DNA from: an uncultured Coprococcus sp.
GTDB lineage: Bacteria > Bacillota > Clostridia > Lachnospirales > Lachnospiraceae
NCBI GenBank assembly: GCA_947626675.1
Contig: CANQTC010000005.1
Span: 62,001 to 126,000, forward strand
Reading direction: 5' to 3'
Length of the DNA: 64,000 nucleotides
Below, piece by piece: positions 29,586 through 40,591 of this stretch; the stretch's first letter is position 1, and each line of letters opens with the position of its first letter. The translations under genes were made by a program, and so were the position numbers. A model generated the notes under the pieces. It ran no database searches. It was given only the letters and a program-made list of their open reading frames with translations, and was not told the origin of the DNA.

Positions 29586-32510
29586 TTAAAATATACTTCT
29601 TATCTCTTTAAAACAGTCTTTCTCTGCCTCTATTTTATCTTCACCGCCTATAGCACATATAATGCCGCTGTCTGTTATTGCTTTTATAATTGGTGCAAGT
29701 TCTCTTATCTTCTCAGGATTTGTTGCAAGTATCTGGTCACGCTCCTGCTGAAGCATATCATCTGTAATTTTCGCAATATAACACATAAATGAAAAACTTC
29801 CTTCGGCAGACGGTGTCATCGGCGCATCTGTCTTGGCAATCGCACCTATCAGATATTTTGTCATGTCCCGCACATCCGCGTCAAAGTTCTCAACATATTG
29901 ATAAGCATTTTTATAAATCTCATAGGTTTCCATAAGGTTTGGGTCTCTATAGGAAGTCATGTAACTCATTCCGGACCTGGTAAATGCACACATTGCTCCA
30001 TATGCGCCGCCTTTTACACGCACATTTTCCCAAAGATAACCATACGAGAAAATCACCTGAAGTACATTCAGCGCCGCATTATACTCATAACCGGACTTAG
30101 AGAAATCTCCCGCTGCTGCAACATACTGAACCTGACTTGCGGTTTTAAATCCCTCGTTTTTAACGGACATTTCATATTCCGCTTCTTTTCCCATATCTGC
30201 ATCGGAAAGCTCTGCCATGAACGCTTCTGTAGCTTCTTCTATCTTCATCAAGGCTTCTTCATCACCTGTAAAGGATATCGTAACTCTGCTCTTTCGCAAT
30301 ATAAAATCAAGAACACTTTTAAGCTTTGCTGTAATCTCAGATGATTTTTCTTCAAAGTTTTTCTCGATGTCCAGCAGAAATTCATAATATCCGATTCCCT
30401 CTGACATATCCTTAAATACCATCGTCTTATCAATATAAGACATAGCTCTGTTTGCAGTCGTAATATGACCTGATGCTGCAAGGTCTGTTTTCATTCCGGC
30501 CTTTTCTTCTGATATAATTTCCTTAAGCCGCTTCTTATCCGCTATCTTTGAGGACTTCAGTATTTCCCTTATCAGTTCGATTGCTTTTCCAAGTTTATCA
30601 TATACCGCCTTTGTCTTTACGGAAAAATATGCCACCATATCCTTATCCGCAGCTTTCAAAGCACCTGTCATAAATGAAATTCCACCTGTATGGAAATTAA
30701 TCTCATTTGACAGTTCTGCATAACTGTAATTTTCCGTATCAACATATTTAAACAGGGCTGTCAAAAGCGCTGCATATGGAATACTGCTTTCTTCTATATC
30801 ATTGATTCTAAAGAAAAACTCCAGATAGCCTATTCCATTCGTAAAGATATCGTGCTGTACGGCAGGAACCCCGGCAAACGCTAAGCCCTTGTTTTTCAGT
30901 TTATGCGCCTTTTTGTCTATATCTGAAATATTAAGAAGCGGAACTTTTTCCATATCCTCTGTCGATGACGGTTCTTCCTGATAAGCCTTTAGCGCCTTTG
31001 TCTGTTTCACGATTTCTTCCAGTTCTTCTTCACTTAAAGTTTCTTTATATGCCTGAAGCTTATCCTTTTCAGCCTGTTCCTCTTCTTTATCAAGACCTTT
31101 CTTCGGTTTCATAACAACGATAGCGCCAAATAAATTATCAATCAGTCTGTCCTTTATAAAAACTTCAAAGTAATTTGTCTTAAGCGCTTCCTTCAGTTCT
31201 GAATAAACCTCATTCATCTTAAAATATGTCAGGGCATCTCCATCATATAACCAACTGTTAAAAGCATCAAGTCCCAGCATAAGACCTTTTGGATATCTTC
31301 CGAAATTAGCTTCCTTATGTTTAAATTCAAAATTATTGATTGCCGCTTCAACTGACCGCTTATCAAGATTTTCTGAAACCGCTTTCAGCGTTTTTTCTAT
31401 TGTTTCTACAAACAAATCTTTATCTGAAGCATTTGCATTTTTTGCAATAATGGAATAAGAAGTCTGCTGTACACCGCCGTCAAATGACGAAAATACATCC
31501 TCGCCGATTCCGGCATCAACAAGCGCTTTCTTAAGCGGCGCACCCGGTGCGTCCATCAGCGCATATTCAAGAATTGCCATCGTTGTAGCCTGTTTCTTAT
31601 CAAGACTGCTTCCAATCACCTTGCTATACGCAAGGTATGTGCTGTTCTCATCACTTTCATTTTCCGCAATGGAATAATATTTTTCTACCTGTTTCATACT
31701 GTCAAATGGTTTCTGGCGTGATATAGAGGACTCAACCGCTTTGTAATCATAATGCGATAAATATTCCTCATCGATATAACGAAGCTCCTTTACCATATCG
31801 CAGTCACCATATAAATAGATATAGCTGTTTGACGGATGATAATAGGTCCGGTGAAATTCTTCAAACCGCTCCTGTGTCAATGAAGGGATTGCCTTTGGGT
31901 CTCCGCCTGATTCTTTTCCATATGGCGTATCCGGAAAAAGCGACATCTCTATCGCCCTGTATAGCTGCTGTTCTGCTGATGAAAATACGCCCTTCATCTC
32001 ATTATATACAACACCATTATACTTCAGCTCTGCATCTGCTGATTCCAGTTCATAGTGCCATCCCTCCTGACGCATAATTTCAGGGTGTATATAGATATTT
32101 GGATAAAATACGGCATCCAGATATACTTTCATCAGATTTTCAAAATCCTGATTGTTATAGCTGGCTATAGGATATACCGTTTTATCTGAATACGTCATTG
32201 CATTTAAAAATGTATTTAATGAACCCTTTGCAAGCTCTACAAACGGGTCTTTCACCGGATATTTTTTTGAGCCGCAAAGTACCGAATGTTCCAATATATG
32301 CGGAATACCGGAATCATCATATGGCGGTGTCCTGAAACCTATCGTAAACACTTTATTCGTATCATCATTTTCAATAATAAGAACCTTTGCTTTCGTCTTT
32401 ATATGCTCTAAGACATATCCCTTCCCATTTACCTCCTGTATATCCTCCGAAACAATGACTTTGTAATTTTTAAGCTCCTCTAATCTGTCCAATTTTTCAA
32501 TCTCCTTCAT
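29586..32510 (-). CDS. M16C-family (presequence protease/insulinase-like) metallopeptidase
   Basis: Inverted zinc motif HILEHSVLCGS (HxxEH), 974 aa two-half architecture. Confidence 0.93.
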   Translation of the reverse strand: MKEIEKLDRLEELKNYKVIVSEDIQEVNGKGYVLEHIKTKAKVLIIENDDTNKVFTIGFRTPPYDDSGIPHILEHSVLCGSKKYPVKDPFVELAKGSLNTFLNAMTYSDKTVYPIASYNNQDFENLMKVYLDAVFYPNIYIHPEIMRQEGWHYELESADAELKYNGVVYNEMKGVFSSAEQQLYRAIEMSLFPDTPYGKESGGDPKAIPSLTQERFEEFHRTYYHPSNSYIYLYGDCDMVKELRYIDEEYLSHYDYKAVESSISRQKPFDSMKQVEKYYSIAENESDENSTYLAYSKVIGSSLDKKQATTMAILEYALMDAPGAPLKKALVDAGIGEDVFSSFDGGVQQTSYSIIAKNANASDKDLFVETIEKTLKAVSENLDKRSVEAAINNFEFKHKEANFGRYPKGLMLGLDAFNSWLYDGDALTYFKMNEVYSELKEALKTNYFEVFIKDRLIDNLFGAIVVMKPKKGLDKEEEQAEKDKLQAYKETLSEEELEEIVKQTKALKAYQEEPSSTEDMEKVPLLNISDIDKKAHKLKNKGLAFAGVPAVQHDIFTNGIGYLEFFFRINDIEESSIPYAALLTALFKYVDTENYSYAELSNEINFHTGGISFMTGALKAADKDMVAYFSVKTKAVYDKLGKAIELIREILKSSKIADKKRLKEIISEEKAGMKTDLAASGHITTANRAMSYIDKTMVFKDMSEGIGYYEFLLDIEKNFEEKSSEITAKLKSVLDFILRKSRVTISFTGDEEALMKIEEATEAFMAELSDADMGKEAEYEMSVKNEGFKTASQVQYVAAAGDFSKSGYEYNAALNVLQVIFSYGYLWENVRVKGGAYGAMCAFTRSGMSYMTSYRDPNLMETYEIYKNAYQYVENFDADVRDMTKYLIGAIAKTDAPMTPSAEGSFSFMCYIAKITDDMLQQERDQILATNPEKIRELAPIIKAITDSGIICAIGGEDKIEAEKDCFKEIRSIF

Positions 32511-32511
32511 T

Positions 32512-32943
32512 TTACTTTTTTTGATTCGTCAATACATCAGCGCCAAAGCTGTATGGAAGCAGCTCTTCTAATGTGACTATTTTATATTCCTCTTTTGATA
32601 TTGCCATAATGACATATGTATCTTTATCTCCAAACTCGGCAATCACCTGTCTACATATTCCACATGGAGAAGTATAGACGTTTTCTCCGGATTTCATACC
32701 GCCAACAACTGCAATTGCCGCAATCTGCATATGTCCTTCACTGACAGCTTTATAGATTGCGGTTCGCTCTGCACAATTTGCTGCACCATACGATGCATTT
32801 TCAATATTGCATCCCGAATATATCTTACCATCCTTTGTATATACCGCCGCCCCTACTGCAAATGAAGAATAAGGCGCATATGCCCTTCTCCTTGCTGCCA
32901 ATGCATTTTCAATCATTGCTGAAACGATACTCTCTTCTAACAT
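32512..32943 (-). CDS. cdd: Cytidine deaminase
   Basis: YAPYSSFAVGAAV, NCAERTAIYKA (CAE), SPCGICRQVIAEF. Confidence 0.95.
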   Translation of the reverse strand: MLEESIVSAMIENALAARRRAYAPYSSFAVGAAVYTKDGKIYSGCNIENASYGAANCAERTAIYKAVSEGHMQIAAIAVVGGMKSGENVYTSPCGICRQVIAEFGDKDTYVIMAISKEEYKIVTLEELLPYSFGADVLTNQKK

Positions 32944-33110
32944 TTATTCTCTCCTGAAATTCTTTCATCGTATAAATAATAATTATCTTGCCAAATTTAA
33001 CTATAAATTAAACAGTTGCTAATTTCAAGGATAAAATAAAAAGACCTCGGAGCATATCCCGCCGCCCCGAGATTGACATTCATCATTTATACAATAATGT
33101 CAATGTACAT

Positions 33111-33163
33111 AAAAACAGAAGAACCTGATGACAAATAAATTGCACCAGATTCTTCTGTTTTTT
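33111..33163 (-). terminator. Terminator downstream of groEL
   Basis: AAAAACAGAAGAAcCTG ... CAGaTTCTTCTGTTTTTTT inverted repeat. Confidence 0.8.
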
Positions 33164-33179
33164 TATGGATATAATGTTT

Positions 33180-34844
<1,665 letters not shown>

Positions 34845-34857
34845 TTAAAACTTTCTA

Positions 34858-35163
<306 letters not shown>

Positions 35164-35179
35164 TTATTCTCGCTTTTTC

Positions 35180-35206
35180 TTAGCACTCACTCTTTTTGAG
35201 TGCTAA
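35180..35206. promoter_or_regulatory. CIRCE operator (HrcA binding site)
   Basis: Exact TTAGCACTC-N9-GAGTGCTAA upstream of groES. Confidence 0.97.
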
Positions 35207-35216
35207 CACAATTATT

Positions 35217-35244
35217 ATTCTATCCATTTTTATGAAAAAATCAA
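35217..35244 (-). promoter_or_regulatory. Probable sigma-A promoter of groESL
   Basis: Minus strand TTGATT-N16-TAGAAT directly upstream of CIRCE. Confidence 0.65.
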
Positions 35245-35276
35245 CCCCTAATTTTATAAAATAAATATAAATTTGT

Positions 35277-35416
35277 AACAGTTCAGCCATGCGATATGAA
35301 TCAGACATAGTAAGTGGCTGCTTGCAGACAATTTGCTATGTCTGATTCATATCATATGGTGAGCCAAATCAGCGAGAAGCCGTGAAGCGGATTCGAGCTG
35401 GTATGGATGAACTGTT
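35277..35416. repeat. Nested palindromic non-coding element (candidate MITE/structured RNA)
   Basis: Outer arms AACAGTTCAgCCAT (35277-35290) / ATGGaTGAACTGTT (35403-35416); inner perfect 18-bp arms GATATGAATCAGACATAG (35293-35310) / CTATGTCTGATTCATATC (35336-35353). Confidence 0.75.
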
Positions 35417-35463
35417 AAACAAATTTTAAAAGCATTTCTCCCATTTTATAAATCCGCATTTAC

Positions 35464-36336
35464 TTAAAACAGATTGGTTCTTGCATAGTCAAACAGATAT
35501 TGCTGTGCATATCCTGAAAATTCTCCAAATTTTTCATTTGCAAATGCCTCTATATCGCATTTTTTTGTATCCCTGCCGGCAAAATACATCTGTTCCATAA
35601 TCCGCTTCATCCAGACATCAACAGGAAATGCTTCTCTTCTGCCAAGTCCAAATAACAATACACAATTTGCAACTTTTTCGCCTACTCCCTTTATTGTCAT
35701 AAGGAGTTCCCTTGCATCCGCCACATTGAGCCTGTCCAGCTTCTCTTTTGTAACAGCTCCTTCACAGACAGCCTTACATGCACATTTTATATATGGCGCA
35801 CGAAATCCCACCTTACATTCCCGAAGTTCTTCCTCCGATACTAAGTTCAGCACAGAAACATCGGGAAAGCAATAAAATGTTTCGCCATTATATCCTATGA
35901 TTGCTTTTCCAAATTTATGCGATATATTTTTTACACATTGTTTGATTTGCGGTATCTGTTTATTCTGGGATATGATAAATGAAATCAGTGTTTCAAAAAA
36001 ATCCTGATTTAATATCCGGATTCCCTGTTTCTCATTGATTGCAGGCATAAGCGCACCATCCGCTTCTGCAATTTGCTTTTTTATTCTTCCATAATCATTT
36101 TCCATATCAAAATAGGAACGCCATATGTTTTCATAATCTTCAAGGCTTGTTCCGTACAAAATAAGCGTATCACCCATCTGTCTGATATGGAGCGCTCTGC
36201 CAAATGCTATCACGTCGTATTCTTCATCACCCGTTTGGTTAAAATGAAAGCATTGTCCGCATTCCAGTATTTCCGACAGCGTAAAATCTTTTACCGCTTC
36301 TATCATCAGGTTGTTTTCTTTTGTGTATATTTTCAT
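35464..36336 (-). CDS. 8-oxoguanine DNA glycosylase (OGG1-type, HhH-GPD)
   Basis: LECGQCFHFNQ, SFIISQNKQIPQIKQCV, LLMTIKGVGEKVANCVLLFGLGRREAFPVDVWMKRIM (HhH-GPD with Lys/Asp). Confidence 0.92.
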   Translation of the reverse strand: MKIYTKENNLMIEAVKDFTLSEILECGQCFHFNQTGDEEYDVIAFGRALHIRQMGDTLILYGTSLEDYENIWRSYFDMENDYGRIKKQIAEADGALMPAINEKQGIRILNQDFFETLISFIISQNKQIPQIKQCVKNISHKFGKAIIGYNGETFYCFPDVSVLNLVSEEELRECKVGFRAPYIKCACKAVCEGAVTKEKLDRLNVADARELLMTIKGVGEKVANCVLLFGLGRREAFPVDVWMKRIMEQMYFAGRDTKKCDIEAFANEKFGEFSGYAQQYLFDYARTNLF

Positions 36337-36480
36337 TTGTGTACCTTTCAATCTATCTTCACTGTTTATACAGCATATTTCATTTGATACAAATTAAATA
36401 GTATTGTATAATAGCAGAATAAGATTTTCAATGAGTATACAGTAAAAAGAATTGTAATATTATTGAAACAGGAGGATGAT

Positions 36481-37200
36481 ATGGCAGAACAATTATATAC
36501 AATACCTGTAAATGACGCTTTTGATACGGACTGCGAATGTCCTTTATGTCAAATGCAGAAAGAACTTGAAACAAATGCTATAGAATATACTATGGGCCCC
36601 AGTTATATGGAGGATGACAATCGTGCAATGACAGATAAAATGGGGTTCTGCGCACATCATATGCGCATACTATATGCGCAAAAGAACCGTCTTGGTCTTG
36701 CCCTTATGATGAAAACCCACACCGATAAAACCATAAAAGACATGAAAGAGCTTGCAGCAAAAGGTCCGGCAGCAAAATCCGGACTATTTGGCAAGGGCGG
36801 TTCTGCAGCTCCTATAGTGGAATATATAAACAATCTGGAAACCTCTTGTTTTATATGCGGCAGAATAAACAACACCTTTGACAGATATATCGATACCATA
36901 TTTCATATGTGGAAAAAAGATAAGGATTTTATAGAAAAGTTTAAATCCTGTAAGGGTTTCTGCACATACCATTACGGAATTCTTTATGATTATGGAAGCA
37001 GAAAATTAAACAAAGAACAATATAACGAATTTCTTGATATATTAAACGAAATATATTTTACAAATATGGAACGTGTAAATGGTGACATAAGCTGGTTTAT
37101 TGATAAATTCGATTACCGTTTTAAAGACGAGCCGTGGAAAAATTCCAAAGATGCAATTCCCAGAGGCATTGTAAAAACCAACCATACTATTGTCGAATAA
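36481..37200 (+). CDS. DUF6062-like conserved protein
   Basis: Cys-rich MAEQLYTIPVNDAFDTDCECPLCQMQKELE...CFICGRINNTFDRY; SD AGGAGG upstream. Family name from memory. Confidence 0.7.
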   Translation: MAEQLYTIPVNDAFDTDCECPLCQMQKELETNAIEYTMGPSYMEDDNRAMTDKMGFCAHHMRILYAQKNRLGLALMMKTHTDKTIKDMKELAAKGPAAKSGLFGKGGSAAPIVEYINNLETSCFICGRINNTFDRYIDTIFHMWKKDKDFIEKFKSCKGFCTYHYGILYDYGSRKLNKEQYNEFLDILNEIYFTNMERVNGDISWFIDKFDYRFKDEPWKNSKDAIPRGIVKTNHTIVE

Positions 37201-37248
37201 AAAAGCTGCTGCGAACGTGAGCATAACCCACAAAACGCAGCAGCTTTT
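37201..37248. terminator. Bidirectional terminator between the DUF6062-like gene and array copy 1
   Basis: AAAAGCTGCTGCG ... CGCAGCAGCTTTT perfect 13-bp stem. Confidence 0.85.
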
Positions 37249-37252
37249 AAAA

Positions 37253-38719
37253 TTATTTTACCTCGCCTTTTATAAGCTTATATTTTTTGCCTTTCACAGT
37301 AACATATCCTGTTCTATTCTTTCTTTTGCCTTTTTCTACATAGTAGCGTCTGCCGCTTGGCTGTTTTACTATGCCTGTAAATTTCGGCTGCCATTTACTG
37401 TTTTTCACATACCACCAACTCCCATCGGTATGCTTTACAAGCTGTGTAACATATTTCTTTCTGCCCTTTTTTACATAGTACCATTTGCCATTCGTACGAT
37501 TCTTTACCATTCCCGTATAACCGGTCTGTTTTTTATTGTTCTTATAATAATAATATATACCGTTTTCTTTTATCAGTCCGTTCTTTCTAATCGTAACAGG
37601 GCTGTTTTCTTCTCTTATTCTTCCATCTGTACATACTGTTCCGGCATAGCTGTAGCAATTAGAAGTGGAAAGACGAATGTACAAGGCAGGCACCATAATG
37701 TCATTAATACTGAGTATGTCATCGCTGTACCGATAGACATAGCCATAGCTATTCACATACATTGCGTAATTAGCAGAATAATCCGGTGACCGCAGCCACC
37801 AGCAACTGTTGCCTGAATATGCTGTTCCTGTATACCACGATGCACCCATTGCTCTTGCATATGTACTTCCCTGAATACATTTTGCCTTGTCATAATTACT
37901 ATAATCTGATGAAAATCCATAGCCGCTGTTTGTTACATCATCATATGACAGCAGGAATATCTTGTCCTTTGTAGGATTATTTCCACCTTTTTTACCGGAT
38001 TTATCTTTGTTCTCAAGCGCCTTTTTCTTTATTAATTTCTTTTCATCTGAGGTAAATGCGCTGTTTATAAAATTCTTTTTCGTATAATCTTCCTTCTGTT
38101 TATTTGATGTACTTCCATAACCGTTCAAAAAGCTTCTCATGGTACATGTCTCCCATGTAATCTCTTCCCATTCTATATTATATGCCCGGTCATCAAGTCC
38201 TTTATCTGCCATAAGAAGCGCTTCGTTTCCATCTATAGAAAGCACTCTCCATTTGATTGGCTGATATTTAAAATAATGATATGTCTGACTGTCCGACCAG
38301 TTATAATTACATAAACGTCCACTATAGCCAGCCGTTGCATCATCCTTTTTCATTCTGCGGTACCTGTCACCATTTGATAATGTGATATCTCCATTTGCAT
38401 CCCAGCCTGAAACATTCTTAAGTATCCCATATGTGGTATCATCTACAATCAAATCACCTTTTTTTAAGTATTTACGCCCTATTGCTGTATAATTCTTACT
38501 CATGGCAGTTGTGATAACCTCCGCCTGTGGATAACTGCCGAACCATACACAGTCATATGTAACCTTTCCGTTACTTCCTCTTCTTGGATTTTTAAGTGTT
38601 GCTGATGCCTCTACATTTTTCATACCATCTGCCGGCATGATTGGAATTAGTGTAAACAACATTATTACAGTAAGAAATGCAGCAAACAATTTTTTACTTC
38701 TTTTCTTTGTCTTGTTCAT
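37253..38719 (-). CDS. Array copy 1: secreted DUF6273 (CLec-like) protein with C-terminal wall-binding-like repeats
   Basis: Signal peptide MNKTKKRSKKLFAAFLTVIMLFTLIPIMPADG; CVWFGSYPQAEV; GNSCWWLRSPDYSANYAMYVNSYGYVYRYSDDILSINDIMVPALYIRLS; short repeat tail. Confidence 0.85.
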   Translation of the reverse strand: MNKTKKRSKKLFAAFLTVIMLFTLIPIMPADGMKNVEASATLKNPRRGSNGKVTYDCVWFGSYPQAEVITTAMSKNYTAIGRKYLKKGDLIVDDTTYGILKNVSGWDANGDITLSNGDRYRRMKKDDATAGYSGRLCNYNWSDSQTYHYFKYQPIKWRVLSIDGNEALLMADKGLDDRAYNIEWEEITWETCTMRSFLNGYGSTSNKQKEDYTKKNFINSAFTSDEKKLIKKKALENKDKSGKKGGNNPTKDKIFLLSYDDVTNSGYGFSSDYSNYDKAKCIQGSTYARAMGASWYTGTAYSGNSCWWLRSPDYSANYAMYVNSYGYVYRYSDDILSINDIMVPALYIRLSTSNCYSYAGTVCTDGRIREENSPVTIRKNGLIKENGIYYYYKNNKKQTGYTGMVKNRTNGKWYYVKKGRKKYVTQLVKHTDGSWWYVKNSKWQPKFTGIVKQPSGRRYYVEKGKRKNRTGYVTVKGKKYKLIKGEVK

Positions 38720-40467
38720 TATTTTCTATTATCCTTCTTTCCCTCAACACAATCAACCATACATGTCTTTCTGCAAAAACATATCCCATATGCCAATATA
38801 CGCTTGTAACCTTCCTCAATAAATGGCGCAAGATAATCCTGTTCTTCTATCTGATTAATTGCCGCTTCACATCCCATCTCCATCTCTGAAATTTTTTTAC
38901 AGTATTTCATTTCTAATACTATTACCGGATTTTCCTCATCATACGGTGTCATTACGATATCAGGTCTGCCATTTCCATATTCCCTGTTCGATTCAATACT
39001 ATAATCAGGCATTGTCGTCAATAAGCCGAGCATAATGCCATGATAGAAAGCTTCCTTATTATCGTAGTAGCTTATGCTTTTCCTCAGATATTCTTTAAGC
39101 ATTTTCTGTACATTTGCAGCATCACCTACTATTATTGAATGATAAAACGCTGATAAATCAAGCGTTTTTATCTGCTTATGAAACCACTCTCTTATAATAT
39201 TGCTGTATACATATGCCACTTCCTCATTCGGAATAGTTAGCATCATATATTGTTCTCTGCCTTCAAATCTTTTATCTGTTACTTTCAGATACCCTGTAAA
39301 AAACAGAAAATTCCACAAATTATCCTGCGTCCGATATATATCCTCATACGTTATATCCTCATATACAGGCTTTTCGATGCTCTGACCATCTATCAGACGC
39401 TCTATCTCTGTTTTTGTATCACTGTCAGCTTTTTCTATCAAATCCTTTATGATACTGTTTGATGAAGTATTTGACCAATATGGTTTTGGGAAGGGATTCT
39501 TCTCCGATATGGCTGTATCTACATAATTAAGTATACTCCAGGGGTTATATACTTCTGTTTCCCCAAATATATATCCGTCATACCATAATTTTACTTCCGG
39601 TAATTTATCTGAAAGTCCATATGCTTCAAGTATACTGATTACTTCCGGTTCGGTGAATCCAAAATATTCTGCATAGTTATTACTTAGTATAGAATTTATT
39701 TTCAAGTTGTTAAGTCCCGTAAATATGGACTCCCTGCTTATCCTAAGACACCCCGTTACAACTGCAAATTCCAGTGCATCATTTGTCTTTAATACTGACT
39801 CAAATAAAGAACGGATAAAACTAATCATTTTATCATAAAATCCATTAAAGTACGCATTTTCCAGCGGTACATCATATTCATCTATCAGTATAATGACATT
39901 TTTATTATGATATTCCTTAAGACATTGTGACAGAAATTGCAAAGATATTGCATATCTGCTCTCTTCAGCCTTTTCATCTATTATATCCTGATACCGTTCT
40001 TTATTCTTTGCAGATAAATCCCCCTTCAGCACATAACTGTGTCTTTCAAATTCCTTAATAATCATCGATTTCAAACATTCATATGCCATCTTATAATCAG
40101 GCTGCTTTGCAGATTTTAATGATATCTTAATTACAGGATATTTCCCCATCTCAGAAATATATTTTTCTCCTGCCGCCATAATATTCATACCATCAAAATA
40201 ATGGCTGTTATCTATCTTTTCTCCTGTCTTTGTCCGTTCATCTTCAAAGAACGTCTGTATCATGCTCAGTGTCAATGTCTTTCCAAATCTTCTTGGCCTG
40301 GTAAATAGACCTGCAATCCCCTTTTGGTCAGCCAACTCCTTAAGCATCATTGTCTTATCTATATAATAATAATTATTTTCTATAAGTGTTTTATAATTTT
40401 CTACCCCTATTCCAATTCGTTTATTCAACTTCCACACCTCACATTTCATGCCGGTTTTCATATACAT
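38719..40467 (-). CDS. AAA-ATPase-like / PD-(D/E)XK nuclease family protein, copy A
   Basis: GVENYKTLIENNYYYIDKTMMLKELADQKGIAGLFTRPRRFGKTLTLSMIQTFF; IILIDEYDVPLENAY; C-terminal GNGRPDIVMTPYDEENPVIVLEMKY (D-ExK). Confidence 0.93.
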   Translation of the reverse strand: MYMKTGMKCEVWKLNKRIGIGVENYKTLIENNYYYIDKTMMLKELADQKGIAGLFTRPRRFGKTLTLSMIQTFFEDERTKTGEKIDNSHYFDGMNIMAAGEKYISEMGKYPVIKISLKSAKQPDYKMAYECLKSMIIKEFERHSYVLKGDLSAKNKERYQDIIDEKAEESRYAISLQFLSQCLKEYHNKNVIILIDEYDVPLENAYFNGFYDKMISFIRSLFESVLKTNDALEFAVVTGCLRISRESIFTGLNNLKINSILSNNYAEYFGFTEPEVISILEAYGLSDKLPEVKLWYDGYIFGETEVYNPWSILNYVDTAISEKNPFPKPYWSNTSSNSIIKDLIEKADSDTKTEIERLIDGQSIEKPVYEDITYEDIYRTQDNLWNFLFFTGYLKVTDKRFEGREQYMMLTIPNEEVAYVYSNIIREWFHKQIKTLDLSAFYHSIIVGDAANVQKMLKEYLRKSISYYDNKEAFYHGIMLGLLTTMPDYSIESNREYGNGRPDIVMTPYDEENPVIVLEMKYCKKISEMEMGCEAAINQIEEQDYLAPFIEEGYKRILAYGICFCRKTCMVDCVEGKKDNRK

Positions 40468-40539
40468 AATACAAATATATACAATATAAATAATATTATC
40501 AATACCTAAATTCTATATACAATAAGCTATACAATAAAC

Positions 40540-40583
40540 AACAGGCAGAACTGCTTCGTTTTCAAAACAATTCTGCCTGCTGT
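40540..40583 (-). terminator. Array terminator hairpin, copy 1
   Basis: ACAGGCAGAActgcttcgttttcaaaacaaTTCTGCCTG, downstream of array copy 2. Confidence 0.75.
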
Positions 40584-40591
40584 TTACTTAT

